From positions 1-64,000 of the IMG/VR virus record IMGVR_UViG_3300009550_000010: 64,000 nt of DNA; one strand, written 5' to 3'. Positions within the stretch are counted from its first letter, which is position 1. Each line of letters starts with the position of its first letter. This DNA comes from a virus. The notes beneath the pieces are model-generated. The model was not told the origin of the DNA. It worked only from the letters and a program-made list of their open reading frames with translations, and did not search any database. A program made the position numbers and the translations under genes. Of this stretch, positions 50,610-57,704 are shown one piece after another.

Positions 50610-50733
50610 CTAGTTTTTTAATTTGAAAAAGATTTGATTTTTGATACTTCTTGATTTTTTTATACTGCTTCGCTATCTTAGCAATCTCATTATGATTGAT
50701 ACGAATTCTTTTCTTTGGTTCTTCTTCACTCAT
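50599..50733 (-). CDS. 44-aa basic peptide
   Basis: MSEEEPKKRIRINHNEIAKI then AKQYKKIKKYQKSNLFQIKK. Very basic helix after an acidic start; nucleic-acid or protein binding is possible. ATGA overlap with the 28-aa gene and 11-base overlap with the oxygenase. Confidence 0.55.
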   Translation of the reverse strand: MSEEEPKKRIRINHNEIAKIAKQYKKIKKYQKSNLFQIKKLDDT

Positions 50734-50816
50734 GCCTTCTTACTCTCCTCGTAAAGATAAAGTATTGATAGTGAAAACACTACCCAGAATGTAACTTCAA
50801 GTCCGTAATGGTTCAT
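50730..50816 (-). CDS. 28-aa membrane micro-protein
   Basis: MNHYGLEVTFWVVFSLSILY then LYEESKKA: one short membrane helix. It sits three bases after the next upstream gene and is coupled downstream by ATGA. Small membrane peptides like this recur through the window. Confidence 0.5.
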   Translation of the reverse strand: MNHYGLEVTFWVVFSLSILYLYEESKKA

Positions 50817-50819
50817 AAC

Positions 50820-51320
50820 TTATACCCAATTTGGTTGTCTGGATGGGTCACGTAGATAATTAGATGCAACCCAAGGTTTGCTGCTAATGTAATTCTTGTA
50901 AGCAGTAAAAGTGTCAATGCTTGTGTCATGTTTAAACTCATCTGGCATTGCTCGTGTAAATTCTACAGGATCAGTGTCTTGTAGTGGAAATATTTGTGTA
51001 CAATGTGCAATAGTTGACTGGCAACTATGTCTCTTACCATATCTATGGGTGTATTCAGTACATAATGCAAGACCATGAAGTATCAACCATGTGTAATTAT
51101 CTTGTGCCCAGACTGTACAAGGGTGATTACGAAATGCACCCTTCTCTGTTTTGTATGGTGTGCCATCAAGTTTAGGTAATGAACCAAACCCATGACCCCA
51201 CTTATCTGATGCAACAATAGAAAGCATTTGACATGTTTCTAGAGGCATTTTTACTATGTGCTTATCAGGTAAGCATTGTGCTGACTTGACAGGATCGGGA
51301 TCGGTTACAAAGATGTTCAT
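50820..51320 (-). CDS. Conserved phage protein, DNA-repair-like (tentative)
   Basis: 166 aa. MNIFVTDPDPVKSAQCLPDK then HIVKMPLETCQMLSIV is a conserved start in many phages (first strand, then DKHxVKMxLE). NHPCTVWAQDNYTWLILHGL, YTHRYGKRHSC and SKPWVASNYLRDPSRQPNW follow. Similar proteins have been labelled pyrimidine-dimer glycosylase-like, which I cannot support from the sequence. ATGA-coupled to clamp gene 45. Confidence 0.65.
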   Translation of the reverse strand: MNIFVTDPDPVKSAQCLPDKHIVKMPLETCQMLSIVASDKWGHGFGSLPKLDGTPYKTEKGAFRNHPCTVWAQDNYTWLILHGLALCTEYTHRYGKRHSCQSTIAHCTQIFPLQDTDPVEFTRAMPDEFKHDTSIDTFTAYKNYISSKPWVASNYLRDPSRQPNWV

Positions 51321-52006
51321 GAATAAACAGAATCAGGTTCTAACGCAATGAAGTAGGTTAGTTTATAATTTGTATTATAGAACCTTGCAAGATTTTTGCA
51401 AGAGATAGCAACAGAATATGAACCAGGTATTAGTTTCATGTTCTCTATCTTGAAGTTGAATGAGAATTCCTTATCAGTATTACCAACAACAATAGCAAAC
51501 TCATTGGAGGTATCGTTCTTACGATCACTTACAACCATCTTGACAACTCCTTCACCACCTACAACAGATAAATCTGGAAGTGATAGTATAGATGCTGACT
51601 TCAATGCTTTAGCAAGTTGATCATCCTGTAGATTGAAAGATACATCTTCGCTAGGAAGGAGCATCTCTTTCTCAGGTGGTGCAACAATTACACTAGGGTC
51701 TGAGAAAAAGTATTTTGATCTTTGAGATGTACCTGATTTGATGTGAGCAAAATTTGGATTGCTAGACACATCAATATCTGGATCTCTATACAACGCAAGT
51801 GTATTGAGAAACTGTGGTAGATCATAGATTGCAAAATCTTTCGGGATATATTCATCTATCTCTGCTTCTGCCAAAACATTTTTCATGACAGATATTGTTC
51901 TTATTTTTCTACCTTCTTTGAATGCCAAAGACTGATTGATAGTCGTGAAGTTCTGAAGAATCTTCAACGTCTTTTCTGATAATTCCATAGGTGGACGAAG
52001 TTTCAT
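51317..52006 (-). CDS. 45: Sliding clamp (gp45)
   Basis: 229 aa. MELSEKTLKILQNFTTINQS, KNVLAEAEIDEYIPKDFAIY and DLPQFLNTLALYRDPDIDVS match T4 gp45, a trimeric ring that tethers gp43 and also works with gp55 in late transcription. AAGGTAA precedes ATG 52006. It is the last T4 core gene of the hli-headed operon. Confidence 0.95.
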   Translation of the reverse strand: MKLRPPMELSEKTLKILQNFTTINQSLAFKEGRKIRTISVMKNVLAEAEIDEYIPKDFAIYDLPQFLNTLALYRDPDIDVSSNPNFAHIKSGTSQRSKYFFSDPSVIVAPPEKEMLLPSEDVSFNLQDDQLAKALKSASILSLPDLSVVGGEGVVKMVVSDRKNDTSNEFAIVVGNTDKEFSFNFKIENMKLIPGSYSVAISCKNLARFYNTNYKLTYFIALEPDSVYS

Positions 52007-52037
52007 GATAAAGTTACCTTATCATCATGATAACATA

Positions 52038-52343
52038 CTATCCTACATCTTGCAATCTCTGTGCTACTGTCTGTTTTTGAATTGGTGCTACGTCATTTAA
52101 TCCGTTAGCATCAAACCATGGTGCTGTTTCCCAATCGAAACCTTCACCAAATGTATTGTCTGCGTTTGCAACATACCAATGACATGCTGCGTCTGGAATA
52201 TCTACTGCACATACTGCCCAGTCATCTGTCCACTGTGGAACTTGAACCCATATCACAGGTTCTTTCTCAAATGCATATGCTGTGGTGCTTATACCAAACA
52301 GTATTGCAAAAGCGAATGTCCAACATAATATTCTTTTTATCAT
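52038..52343 (-). CDS. Small exported protein
   Basis: 101 aa. MIKRILCWTFAFAILFGIST with TAYAF is a signal peptide (AYA site). The mature part is acidic and Trp-rich (VIWVQVPQWTDDWAVCAVDI, CHWYVANADN) with two Cys that could form a bridge. No family recognised. ATGA overlap with the 34-aa gene. It is probably periplasmic or lumenal. Confidence 0.7.
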   Translation of the reverse strand: MIKRILCWTFAFAILFGISTTAYAFEKEPVIWVQVPQWTDDWAVCAVDIPDAACHWYVANADNTFGEGFDWETAPWFDANGLNDVAPIQKQTVAQRLQDVG

Positions 52344-52444
52344 CCTAATAATCCTACCGACCCTGCTGAAATTCCCACAGTCAGGAAGAATACGAATTCA
52401 AAGATGGGCATATAGCCTGCGTTCTTTAGTAAAAATTGAGTCAT
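52340..52444 (-). CDS. 34-aa membrane micro-protein
   Basis: MTQFLLKNAGYMPIFEFVFF then LTVGISAGSVGLLG: one membrane helix. GAGGAG lies 12 bases upstream of ATG 52444. It is in a row of four such genes behind the hli cluster. A photosystem-like small subunit is possible but there is no motif for it. Confidence 0.6.
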   Translation of the reverse strand: MTQFLLKNAGYMPIFEFVFFLTVGISAGSVGLLG

Positions 52445-52470
52445 TTGTGCTTGTGCTCCTCAGCTTTTGT

Positions 52471-52545
52471 TTATGAAAATACGAACGGTAGTCCGTTTAC
52501 TGCAGTAAATGATACTGCACATGCGAATAAAATTCTAGAAATCAT
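52471..52545 (-). CDS. 24-aa membrane micro-protein
   Basis: MISRILFACAVSFTAVNGLP then FVFS. Almost all apolar. TAATG overlap with the 53-aa gene supports translation, but at 24 residues this is the weakest of the series. Confidence 0.4.
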   Translation of the reverse strand: MISRILFACAVSFTAVNGLPFVFS

Positions 52546-52706
52546 TATGCTCCTTGGTAAACTGGTGTCATTACTCCACCGCCTTCATCATCATCGTCAT
52601 CATCTGATGCTCTCAAAAACAACTCCAATCCTACAAGGAATGCTACTGGATAGAAACACCAGAGTATTGCCATAAAGGGTGAGACGTTTGTTGCTTCAGC
52701 GATCAT
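52545..52706 (-). CDS. 53-aa membrane protein with acidic tail
   Basis: MIAEATNVSPFMAILWCFYP, then VAFLVGLELFLRAS closes one membrane helix, followed by six Asp (DDDDDDEGGG) and MTPVYQGA. The Asp run could bind a metal or another protein. Coupled on both sides (ATGA and TAATG). Small proteins with this tail occur near hli genes in cyanophages, as far as I recall. Confidence 0.65.
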   Translation of the reverse strand: MIAEATNVSPFMAILWCFYPVAFLVGLELFLRASDDDDDDEGGGVMTPVYQGA

Positions 52707-52798
52707 ACAAATACGTTAGTAGATGTGCTTGCAATTACTGCAATCATAAAAATGTATGGTACAACTTTCAATGGTACTGGTTTTAAAATGGATTTCAT
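52703..52798 (-). CDS. 31-aa membrane micro-protein
   Basis: MKSILKPVPLKVVPYIFMIA then VIASTSTNVFV: a basic start and one membrane helix. TAATG and ATGA overlaps on both sides support it. Confidence 0.55.
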   Translation of the reverse strand: MKSILKPVPLKVVPYIFMIAVIASTSTNVFV

Positions 52799-52911
52799 TA
52801 TACAATACCTGGTATAAGTTGACCTGTTGCTAAGTAGATGCCACCGAATAGAACGAATGCAAACATTGCTGGTCTACCGATTGCTCTCTCGAAGATATCT
52901 TTGTTGTTCAT
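52798..52911 (-). CDS. hli: High-light-inducible-like protein, degenerate (37 aa)
   Basis: IFERAIGRPAMFAFVLFGG then IYLATGQLIPGIV. The helix has the Hli pattern, but the E-x-x-N-G-R motif is changed to ERAIGR, so Asn is lost; chlorophyll binding may be weakened. Hli proteins sit in thylakoids and bind chlorophyll and carotenoid to quench excess light. It is the fifth and last of the tandem copies. Confidence 0.78.
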   Translation of the reverse strand: MNNKDIFERAIGRPAMFAFVLFGGIYLATGQLIPGIV

Positions 52912-53054
52912 TAGACAAAACCTGGAATGATTTGTCCTGTTGTTAGGTAAGCACCTAAACCTGCGATTATGCCAAGCATTGCAAATCTACCATTAAGTTT
53001 CTCTGCAAAGAACTTTTCCTTTTCAATTGTTCTTGTTTCTGTTTTGTTTGACAT
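52911..53054 (-). CDS. hli: High-light-inducible protein
   Basis: 47 aa from ATG 53054. FFAEKLNGRFAMLGIIAGLG then AYLTTGQIIPGFV is the full Hli chlorophyll-binding helix (E-x-x-N-G-R-x-A-M). A charged head of 17 residues precedes it. TAATG overlaps join it to both neighbours. Confidence 0.92.
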   Translation of the reverse strand: MSNKTETRTIEKEKFFAEKLNGRFAMLGIIAGLGAYLTTGQIIPGFV

Positions 53055-53161
53055 TAGAATATACCTGGTATAATGTTTCCTGTTGTTGCGTATGAACCTA
53101 CTGCTGCTACGAATCCTAGCATTGCCATCCATCCGTTAAATCTTTCTGCTTCTGGTGTCAT
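53054..53161 (-). CDS. hli: High-light-inducible protein, short
   Basis: 35 aa. AERFNGWMAMLGFVAAVGSY then ATTGNIIPGIF. The Arg of N-G-R is replaced by Trp (FNGWMAM), a change also seen in short phage Hli. AAAGG stands nine bases before ATG 53161; an in-frame ATG at 53206 would add 15 residues but lacks a ribosome site. Confidence 0.87.
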   Translation of the reverse strand: MTPEAERFNGWMAMLGFVAAVGSYATTGNIIPGIF

Positions 53162-53207
53162 GAGTTTGTACCTTTTGTTGATTGTGAATTGTGAAATGAT
53201 CTTCATT

Positions 53208-53324
53208 TTAGAAGAAACCTGGTGCTATCCATCCGAATAGACCATAATTGATTGTGCCGATTACTAATCCCATCATCGCTAAACGACCATTGATTAGTTC
53301 TGCATTCTTCCAGTAGTTCTTCAT
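53208..53324 (-). CDS. hli: High-light-inducible protein
   Basis: 38 aa from ATG 53324. WKNAELINGRLAMMGLVIGT then INYGLFGWIAPGFF. The E-x-I-N-G-R-L-A-M motif is intact; the C-terminal part (FGWIAPGFF) differs from its sisters. TAATG overlap with the copy upstream. Confidence 0.9.
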   Translation of the reverse strand: MKNYWKNAELINGRLAMMGLVIGTINYGLFGWIAPGFF

Positions 53325-53521
53325 TAGAAAATACCTGGAATGATTTGTCCTGTTGTTGCGTAAGCACCTATCAGTGCTACAAATCCAATCATCGCCCAAC
53401 GACCATTGACTTTCTCAGCGTTCTGTGGGTATCCATCGTAAGATGCAGACTCATCGATATAAGGTCTTGTTTCATTTGGAAAAGCGTTTTGTCTTCCGCC
53501 TGATTCATTAGTTACGGTCAT
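53324..53521 (-). CDS. hli: High-light-inducible protein, long form
   Basis: 65 aa. A polar head of about 35 residues (GGRQNAFPNETRPYIDESAS) is followed by NAEKVNGRWAMIGFVALIGA and YATTGQIIPGIF. It is the first gene after the promoter at 53549-53577 and is typical in length for phage Hli. Confidence 0.93.
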   Translation of the reverse strand: MTVTNESGGRQNAFPNETRPYIDESASYDGYPQNAEKVNGRWAMIGFVALIGAYATTGQIIPGIF

Positions 53522-53548
53522 TTGAATAATATGAACTTTTGTTACATA

Positions 53549-53577
53549 ATTATATAGGAAATATAAAACTTTGTAAA
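53549..53577 (-). promoter_or_regulatory. Sigma-70 early promoter for the hli operon
   Basis: TTTACA (53577-53572) and TATAAT (53554-53549) on the minus strand are 17 bases apart. It lies 28 bases before the first hli ATG and probably drives the hli, micro-protein and gp45 genes. Confidence 0.85.
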
Positions 53578-53607
53578 GTATTATTACATTAGTTACGCTT
53601 ATGAATA

Positions 53608-53733
53608 TTATAAACTTTTCTTATCAATCCTTTCTATAACCTTGATATATAAGGAAATAACGATGCTTGCTGGAACTGTGGTCAAGAATATTATCATCAT
53701 CACCATAACCATCATGTGTTGTATTTCTGACAT
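53608..53733 (-). CDS. 41-aa membrane protein
   Basis: MSEIQHMMVMVMMIIFLTTV then PASIVISLYIKVIERIDKKS. Met-rich membrane helix with a basic end. A late-type ATAAATA at 53755-53761 is about 22 bases upstream. Between its stop and the hli promoter there is only A/T-rich DNA. Confidence 0.6.
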   Translation of the reverse strand: MSEIQHMMVMVMMIIFLTTVPASIVISLYIKVIERIDKKSL

Positions 53734-53753
53734 ACGTATGTAAAGAAGTGTTT

Positions 53754-53876
53754 CTATTTATTACAATACTGTGTGACCCACCCATGCACATCATTCTTCA
53801 TCACATGTGCAGTCATATGTACACCTTCTATCATTACGATACAACCTAATAACATTGGTACTATAAGTTTATGCAT
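53754..53876 (-). CDS. 40-aa small protein
   Basis: MHKLIVPMLLGCIVMIEGVH then MTAHVMKNDVHGWVTQYCNK. An apolar start of 18 residues could be a membrane helix or signal. It starts inside the T-run of the terminator at 53877-53902, so read-through or its own start is needed. Confidence 0.5.
   Translation of the reverse strand: MHKLIVPMLLGCIVMIEGVHMTAHVMKNDVHGWVTQYCNK
53755..53761 (-). promoter_or_regulatory. Late-type promoter ATAAATA
   Basis: ATAAATA on the minus strand, overlapping the stop of the 40-aa gene and about 22 bases before the 41-aa gene. Confidence 0.45.
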
Positions 53877-53902
53877 AAAAAAAGGGGGTCGTTAGACCCC
53901 CT
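53877..53902 (-). terminator. Rho-independent terminator after the barrel gene
   Basis: On the minus strand an 8-bp stem AGGGGGTC/GACCCCCT with a four-base TAAC loop is followed by seven T. It lies 17 bases after the 53920-54291 gene. Confidence 0.92.
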
Positions 53903-53919
53903 CAGTATAGCATACTATC

Positions 53920-54291
53920 TTAGAATGTATACTTTACACCTGCCTTTCCAGACCAGTCTACGTCATCAACGTTAGTAGCACCAGAGATCTCTCCGTATAC
54001 TCCAACCTTCTCGTTGATTGCCTTTCCACCACCAAGGTAACCGATTAGTTCAGTGTCACCGAACTTGTCAGCAGACTCAGTGTGAGTAGTTGTAGGACCA
54101 CCAGATACATACCAGTCAATTCCATTAGGAGTTGTACCTTCGTATCCAAGTTGGAATTCCCATGTACCTGATGAATATGAACCATCTGGATATGAACCAC
54201 TTGCTTCTACATTGACGTAAGGTCCAGCAAAAGCTGCTCCAGAGAATAGTAGAGGTGTTGCTGCTAGTGCAGCGATTGTTGATTTAATCAT
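53920..54291 (-). CDS. Predicted outer-membrane beta-barrel protein
   Basis: 123 aa from ATG 54291. A 22-residue signal peptide (MIKSTIAALAATPLLFSGAA, ending FA) precedes an amphipathic beta chain (YVNVEASGSYPDGSYSSGTW, EFQLGYEGTT, ELIGYLGGGKAINEKVGVYG). The chain ends WSGKAGVKYTF: the final Phe is the usual sign for barrel assembly in the outer membrane. Size fits a short barrel of about eight strands (Ail/OmpX-like). A role in changing the host surface is inference. It has its own promoter, leader and terminator. Confidence 0.72.
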   Translation of the reverse strand: MIKSTIAALAATPLLFSGAAFAGPYVNVEASGSYPDGSYSSGTWEFQLGYEGTTPNGIDWYVSGGPTTTHTESADKFGDTELIGYLGGGKAINEKVGVYGEISGATNVDDVDWSGKAGVKYTF

Positions 54292-54317
54292 TTTTGTATT
54301 ATTATCTCGCATGGGTA

Positions 54318-54380
54318 CTAAAAAAACCCTTGCGGATGAAAGACTCCCCGACATGGGAGTCTGTACATACACATAGGGTT
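54318..54380 (-). promoter_or_regulatory. Structured leader or attenuator before the barrel gene
   Basis: On the minus strand AACCCT (54380-54375) pairs with AGGGTT (54330-54325) around an inner 8-bp hairpin AGACTCCC/GGGAGTCT (54362-54341). Seven T follow. It can end transcription from gp46 or act as an attenuator for the late promoter at 54409-54415. Confidence 0.6.
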
Positions 54381-54408
54381 ACGATCTTTCGAGTCCTTTG
54401 TATGATGG

Positions 54409-54415
54409 TATTTAT
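54409..54415 (-). promoter_or_regulatory. Late-type promoter ATAAATA
   Basis: ATAAATA on the minus strand in the 147-base gap after gp46. Transcription from it would include the structured leader and then the barrel gene. Confidence 0.5.
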
Positions 54416-54438
54416 TATAGATTATCTAAAGGTTTGTG

Positions 54439-56151
54439 TCAAGACCTTAATCTACTGAAACCTTTTTCTTTGTAAAATTCTATACAATTGTGGAATTTAT
54501 CGTATAAACCGTTCTTATGACTGATAATAAAGACATTAGCATCCTTCAACACGAACCGTACAATCTTCAAGAAGTCATCCGTGCCGAACCCATCAAGTGA
54601 GGAATCGAACACTTCATCCATGATCAAAAGGTTAGTCACAATGCTGTTTTTCATTCTTGCAATGTCTCTCCAAGTGAATAAAAGTGCAAGGTCAATTCTC
54701 ATTTTCTCACCTTCAGAGAAAGATGCATAGGAGAATCTCTCATGTACAGGTGTTTGTATTCTTTCGTTGAACTCTTCGTCAAGTGTGAAGTTGATATAGA
54801 AGTCCATTCTCTGTAGGTAATCATTTACCTGTCGATTGATAAGGGGTAGATACTTTCTTATAATGCCACTCTTTACCCCGTCATCGTTGAGTAATAGTTT
54901 TGACTGCTGAAGGTACTCAAAATGTTCTTTCGTCTCTTCTAGGTCTTTTAGTATCTGTTTCAGACTACTCTTATATTCCGATAGTCTTGTAGTCTCTGCA
55001 GATTTGTTCTCAAGTCTGTCAGTTATATCCTGTATTTCTTTTTCTAAATCTTTTCTAAGTTTATTTGCATTTGATATACGAACATTTAACTTAGATGTCT
55101 CAGTGTGTATAGTTCGTATCTCTTTCTGTATCTCTAAGAACTTTTGCTCTCTGACTTCCTCGTCTTTGATGGCAGTTTCTATTTCTTCTAGGTTGTCTTT
55201 ATACTTTGATAAGACAGACTCTAATTCTTTTACCTTTGTTGCACGAAATATTTTGTCTATCTCCTGTGTACAAGTAGGACACTCTAGATGATCTTGAAAG
55301 AATACTAGATTCTCTTGTGATGTAGAACTCTTTGTATTCAGTTGTGTTCTAAATTTATTGAGTTGTTTTATCGTAGTAACCGATTTTGAATATCCATCAA
55401 TCTCTTTCTCCTTTTCAGATACCTTTGCCATAAGGTCATCAACCATCCCTTGATACTTTTCAGAATCTTCATCACAGGTGACGATCTTCTTCTGATTCTT
55501 GGTGATATCATTTTCACCTTCCTCCTCTATCTTACGAATGAATGACTGTTGCATCACTATCTTATCACCAAACGATTCTTTTTTCAACTCTAATATATTG
55601 ATTCTATCCTTTGAATACTTTATCTTCTCTTTCAGTAGATCAGACATACTAGAGAATACCTTGATGTCTAACAGGTCTTCTATAACTTCCCTGCGATGTG
55701 GAGCACTAAGTTGCATAAAAGGAACGAAAGAAGCACTGCCAAGAATGACAATTTGAGTGAAAGATTTGTAGTTGAGTTTGAGTATTTGTCCTTCCAAATA
55801 CTTCTGTTGATCAAGTGCAGATGCTTCTTCATTGAATTTTTTACCGTCTTTATAAATTATAAACACATTCGGTTTTATGCCACGAGTAATTTTATACTGA
55901 GTCGTGTTAATATTGAACTCTATCTCTACTACTGCTTCTCTTTCATTTGTTGTATTGACTAATTGACTCTTACTTATCTTACGAAATGGTTTATTGAATA
56001 AAGAAAAGGTCAGAGCATCGAGTATTGTAGACTTACCCGATCCATTCTGACCTACTATGATACTATCTTTATTCTCATTGAGAGAGAAGTTGATAAATTG
56101 ATTGCCTGATGATAAAAAGTTTTTATAACGAATAGATTTGAATTCAATCAT
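54439..56151 (-). CDS. 46: Recombination endonuclease subunit, SMC-like ATPase (gp46)
   Basis: 570 aa. Walker A GQNGSGKS at residues 34-41, a central coiled coil with the zinc hook LECPTCTQEI, signature ASFSEGEKMRIDLALLF and Walker B NLLIMDEVFDSSLD. With gp47 it forms the Rad50/Mre11-type complex that resects DNA ends for recombination and host DNA breakdown. It overlaps the DUF3110 gene by 8 bases. Confidence 0.95.
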   Translation of the reverse strand: MIEFKSIRYKNFLSSGNQFINFSLNENKDSIIVGQNGSGKSTILDALTFSLFNKPFRKISKSQLVNTTNEREAVVEIEFNINTTQYKITRGIKPNVFIIYKDGKKFNEEASALDQQKYLEGQILKLNYKSFTQIVILGSASFVPFMQLSAPHRREVIEDLLDIKVFSSMSDLLKEKIKYSKDRINILELKKESFGDKIVMQQSFIRKIEEEGENDITKNQKKIVTCDEDSEKYQGMVDDLMAKVSEKEKEIDGYSKSVTTIKQLNKFRTQLNTKSSTSQENLVFFQDHLECPTCTQEIDKIFRATKVKELESVLSKYKDNLEEIETAIKDEEVREQKFLEIQKEIRTIHTETSKLNVRISNANKLRKDLEKEIQDITDRLENKSAETTRLSEYKSSLKQILKDLEETKEHFEYLQQSKLLLNDDGVKSGIIRKYLPLINRQVNDYLQRMDFYINFTLDEEFNERIQTPVHERFSYASFSEGEKMRIDLALLFTWRDIARMKNSIVTNLLIMDEVFDSSLDGFGTDDFLKIVRFVLKDANVFIISHKNGLYDKFHNCIEFYKEKGFSRLRS

Positions 56152-56410
56152 CTTTTGGTATAGGAGGGATCACAATATCATCCTTGCTAATTACAGTATA
56201 CTTGGTTCCTGATTTTTCGCAAGCAGCAATTGCTACATGATCAGCAATAGGAATAACCTCCATCTCTGGATCTCCTTGCTCTTCTAATAGCATAGCATAT
56301 CGTGACGCATCATCTTTCTCTTTAAACATAAACACAACTTTCTCACCATAAGGATTGATGACAGCGTAAGCACCCTCATCTTTCATTCCTTTTACAGCGA
56401 TAACATGCAT
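56144..56410 (-). CDS. DUF3110 protein (cyanobacterial type)
   Basis: 88 aa. MHVIAVKGMKDEGAYAVINP, VVFMFKEKDDASRYAMLLEE and PEMEVIPIADHVAIAACEKS match the cyanobacterial/plastid DUF3110 family. Its function is unknown. It sits between genes 47 and 46, which are adjacent in the usual T4 set, so it is a host-type insert into a core operon; TAATG and an 8-base overlap link it to both. Confidence 0.78.
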   Translation of the reverse strand: MHVIAVKGMKDEGAYAVINPYGEKVVFMFKEKDDASRYAMLLEEQGDPEMEVIPIADHVAIAACEKSGTKYTVISKDDIVIPPIPKDD

Positions 56411-57450
56411 TATGCAACCTCACAGGCTTCTTGATATAGATCTCTTACAAGACCTTTTATTCTAGTTTTATTTAGATTTGTTTCAAGATCATCTATGTAC
56501 ATGTTTAGTAGGGTCATCGTATCTTCTGTCTGCTCTACTATCTCTCCATCAAAGATAAGGTGGTCGGTTCTTTCTACAACTTTTATATCGTTAGGGTTGG
56601 ACTTAGAAAGTGCCTCCATAAAGAGATTATATTCTTTCTCATCACTTTTCTGTCTTACTACCACCTTCACAATCTTATTACGATACTCTTCAAACTTAGT
56701 AAGTTGTCTTTTAGTGTCAGCGTAGTTGATAACTTTGTATAATTGAAATGGATTATTTACAGATTCTAATGTGAGTTTCTCTGTATCGTAGATATGAAAT
56801 CCTCTTTTGTCATTCACATCATTCCAGAACATCTCATATGGATTGCCAAGATAGTATATCTTACCGTTAGAAGACCTTGTATGGTAGTGTCCAGAGAACA
56901 CATGATGAAACTTATTATAACACTCAAAGTCTGCCCCTGCGTCCATCACATGCCCATGTGTGGCAACAAACCCATTGAGTTCTAGATGACCCATGGCAAC
57001 CTTTGCCTTACTCTCCCTTATCTTCTTATATGTTTCCTTTTCATTCTCTTGATTGATCCATGGTATGAATAGAATGTTTAGACCACCTATCTCTAGTTCC
57101 TTGCATTCAGAAAGTAAGGTAATATTATCGTACTCTCGTAGTACCAAATCGTTAGTATTAATGTCGTTAGTGTTTTTGTAGTAAGCAGTATGATTTCCGA
57201 CAATACTAACCAGATCAATGGACATAGAGCGAATAGGATCGAAATAATATTTCTTCGCCCAATCCAAAGAATATGAATCAACACCTTTACGGTTGTCAAA
57301 AGTGTCCCCAAGATCAAGAATGGTTGTAATACCCAGTTCTTTAATTTTTGGAAAGAAACATTCTTCATAGAACTTCTGAAAATAGTCTAGGTATAACTTT
57401 GATCCTTTCTTGAATCCAAAGTGTTGGTCTGTGATAATAGCAACCTTCAT
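56410..57450 (-). CDS. 47: Recombination endonuclease, metallophosphoesterase (gp47)
   Basis: 346 aa. AIITDQHFGF (DxH), LDLGDTFD (GD), SIVGNHTAYY (GNH), KVAMGHLELN and FSGHYHTRS (GHxH) complete the Mre11/SbcD active site with two metal ions. It partners gp46. ATGA overlap with the 85-aa gene upstream. Confidence 0.95.
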   Translation of the reverse strand: MKVAIITDQHFGFKKGSKLYLDYFQKFYEECFFPKIKELGITTILDLGDTFDNRKGVDSYSLDWAKKYYFDPIRSMSIDLVSIVGNHTAYYKNTNDINTNDLVLREYDNITLLSECKELEIGGLNILFIPWINQENEKETYKKIRESKAKVAMGHLELNGFVATHGHVMDAGADFECYNKFHHVFSGHYHTRSSNGKIYYLGNPYEMFWNDVNDKRGFHIYDTEKLTLESVNNPFQLYKVINYADTKRQLTKFEEYRNKIVKVVVRQKSDEKEYNLFMEALSKSNPNDIKVVERTDHLIFDGEIVEQTEDTMTLLNMYIDDLETNLNKTRIKGLVRDLYQEACEVA

Positions 57451-57704
57451 CCTATGTCTTCTGCTGCAGGGATGCCTTTGCTTTTTATGAAAGTTTTACT
57501 CTCGTAATCAAATCTTGGATGTGGTTGAGCACTTACAACAGGATTTTTAGTTTTATTTTTGAGAACGATAAATTTATCTTTTGCAAAAGTACCTGCAATC
57601 TGCACTTCTACATCGTCACCATCTTTCCAGTTTATCTCACCTTTCAAGTTGGTGTGAAGCATTGCTTCTTGTATCTGGTCAATAAGTTCTTGTGTTAGTT
57701 TCAT
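57447..57704 (-). CDS. Small conserved-type phage protein
   Basis: 85 aa. MKLTQELIDQIQEAMLHTNL, then EINWKDGDDVEVQIAGTFAK and KFIVLKNKTKNPVV, a small beta domain after a helix. ATGA overlaps on both sides tie it to gp55 and gp47. Function unknown. Confidence 0.7.
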   Translation of the reverse strand: MKLTQELIDQIQEAMLHTNLKGEINWKDGDDVEVQIAGTFAKDKFIVLKNKTKNPVVSAQPHPRFDYESKTFIKSKGIPAAEDIG

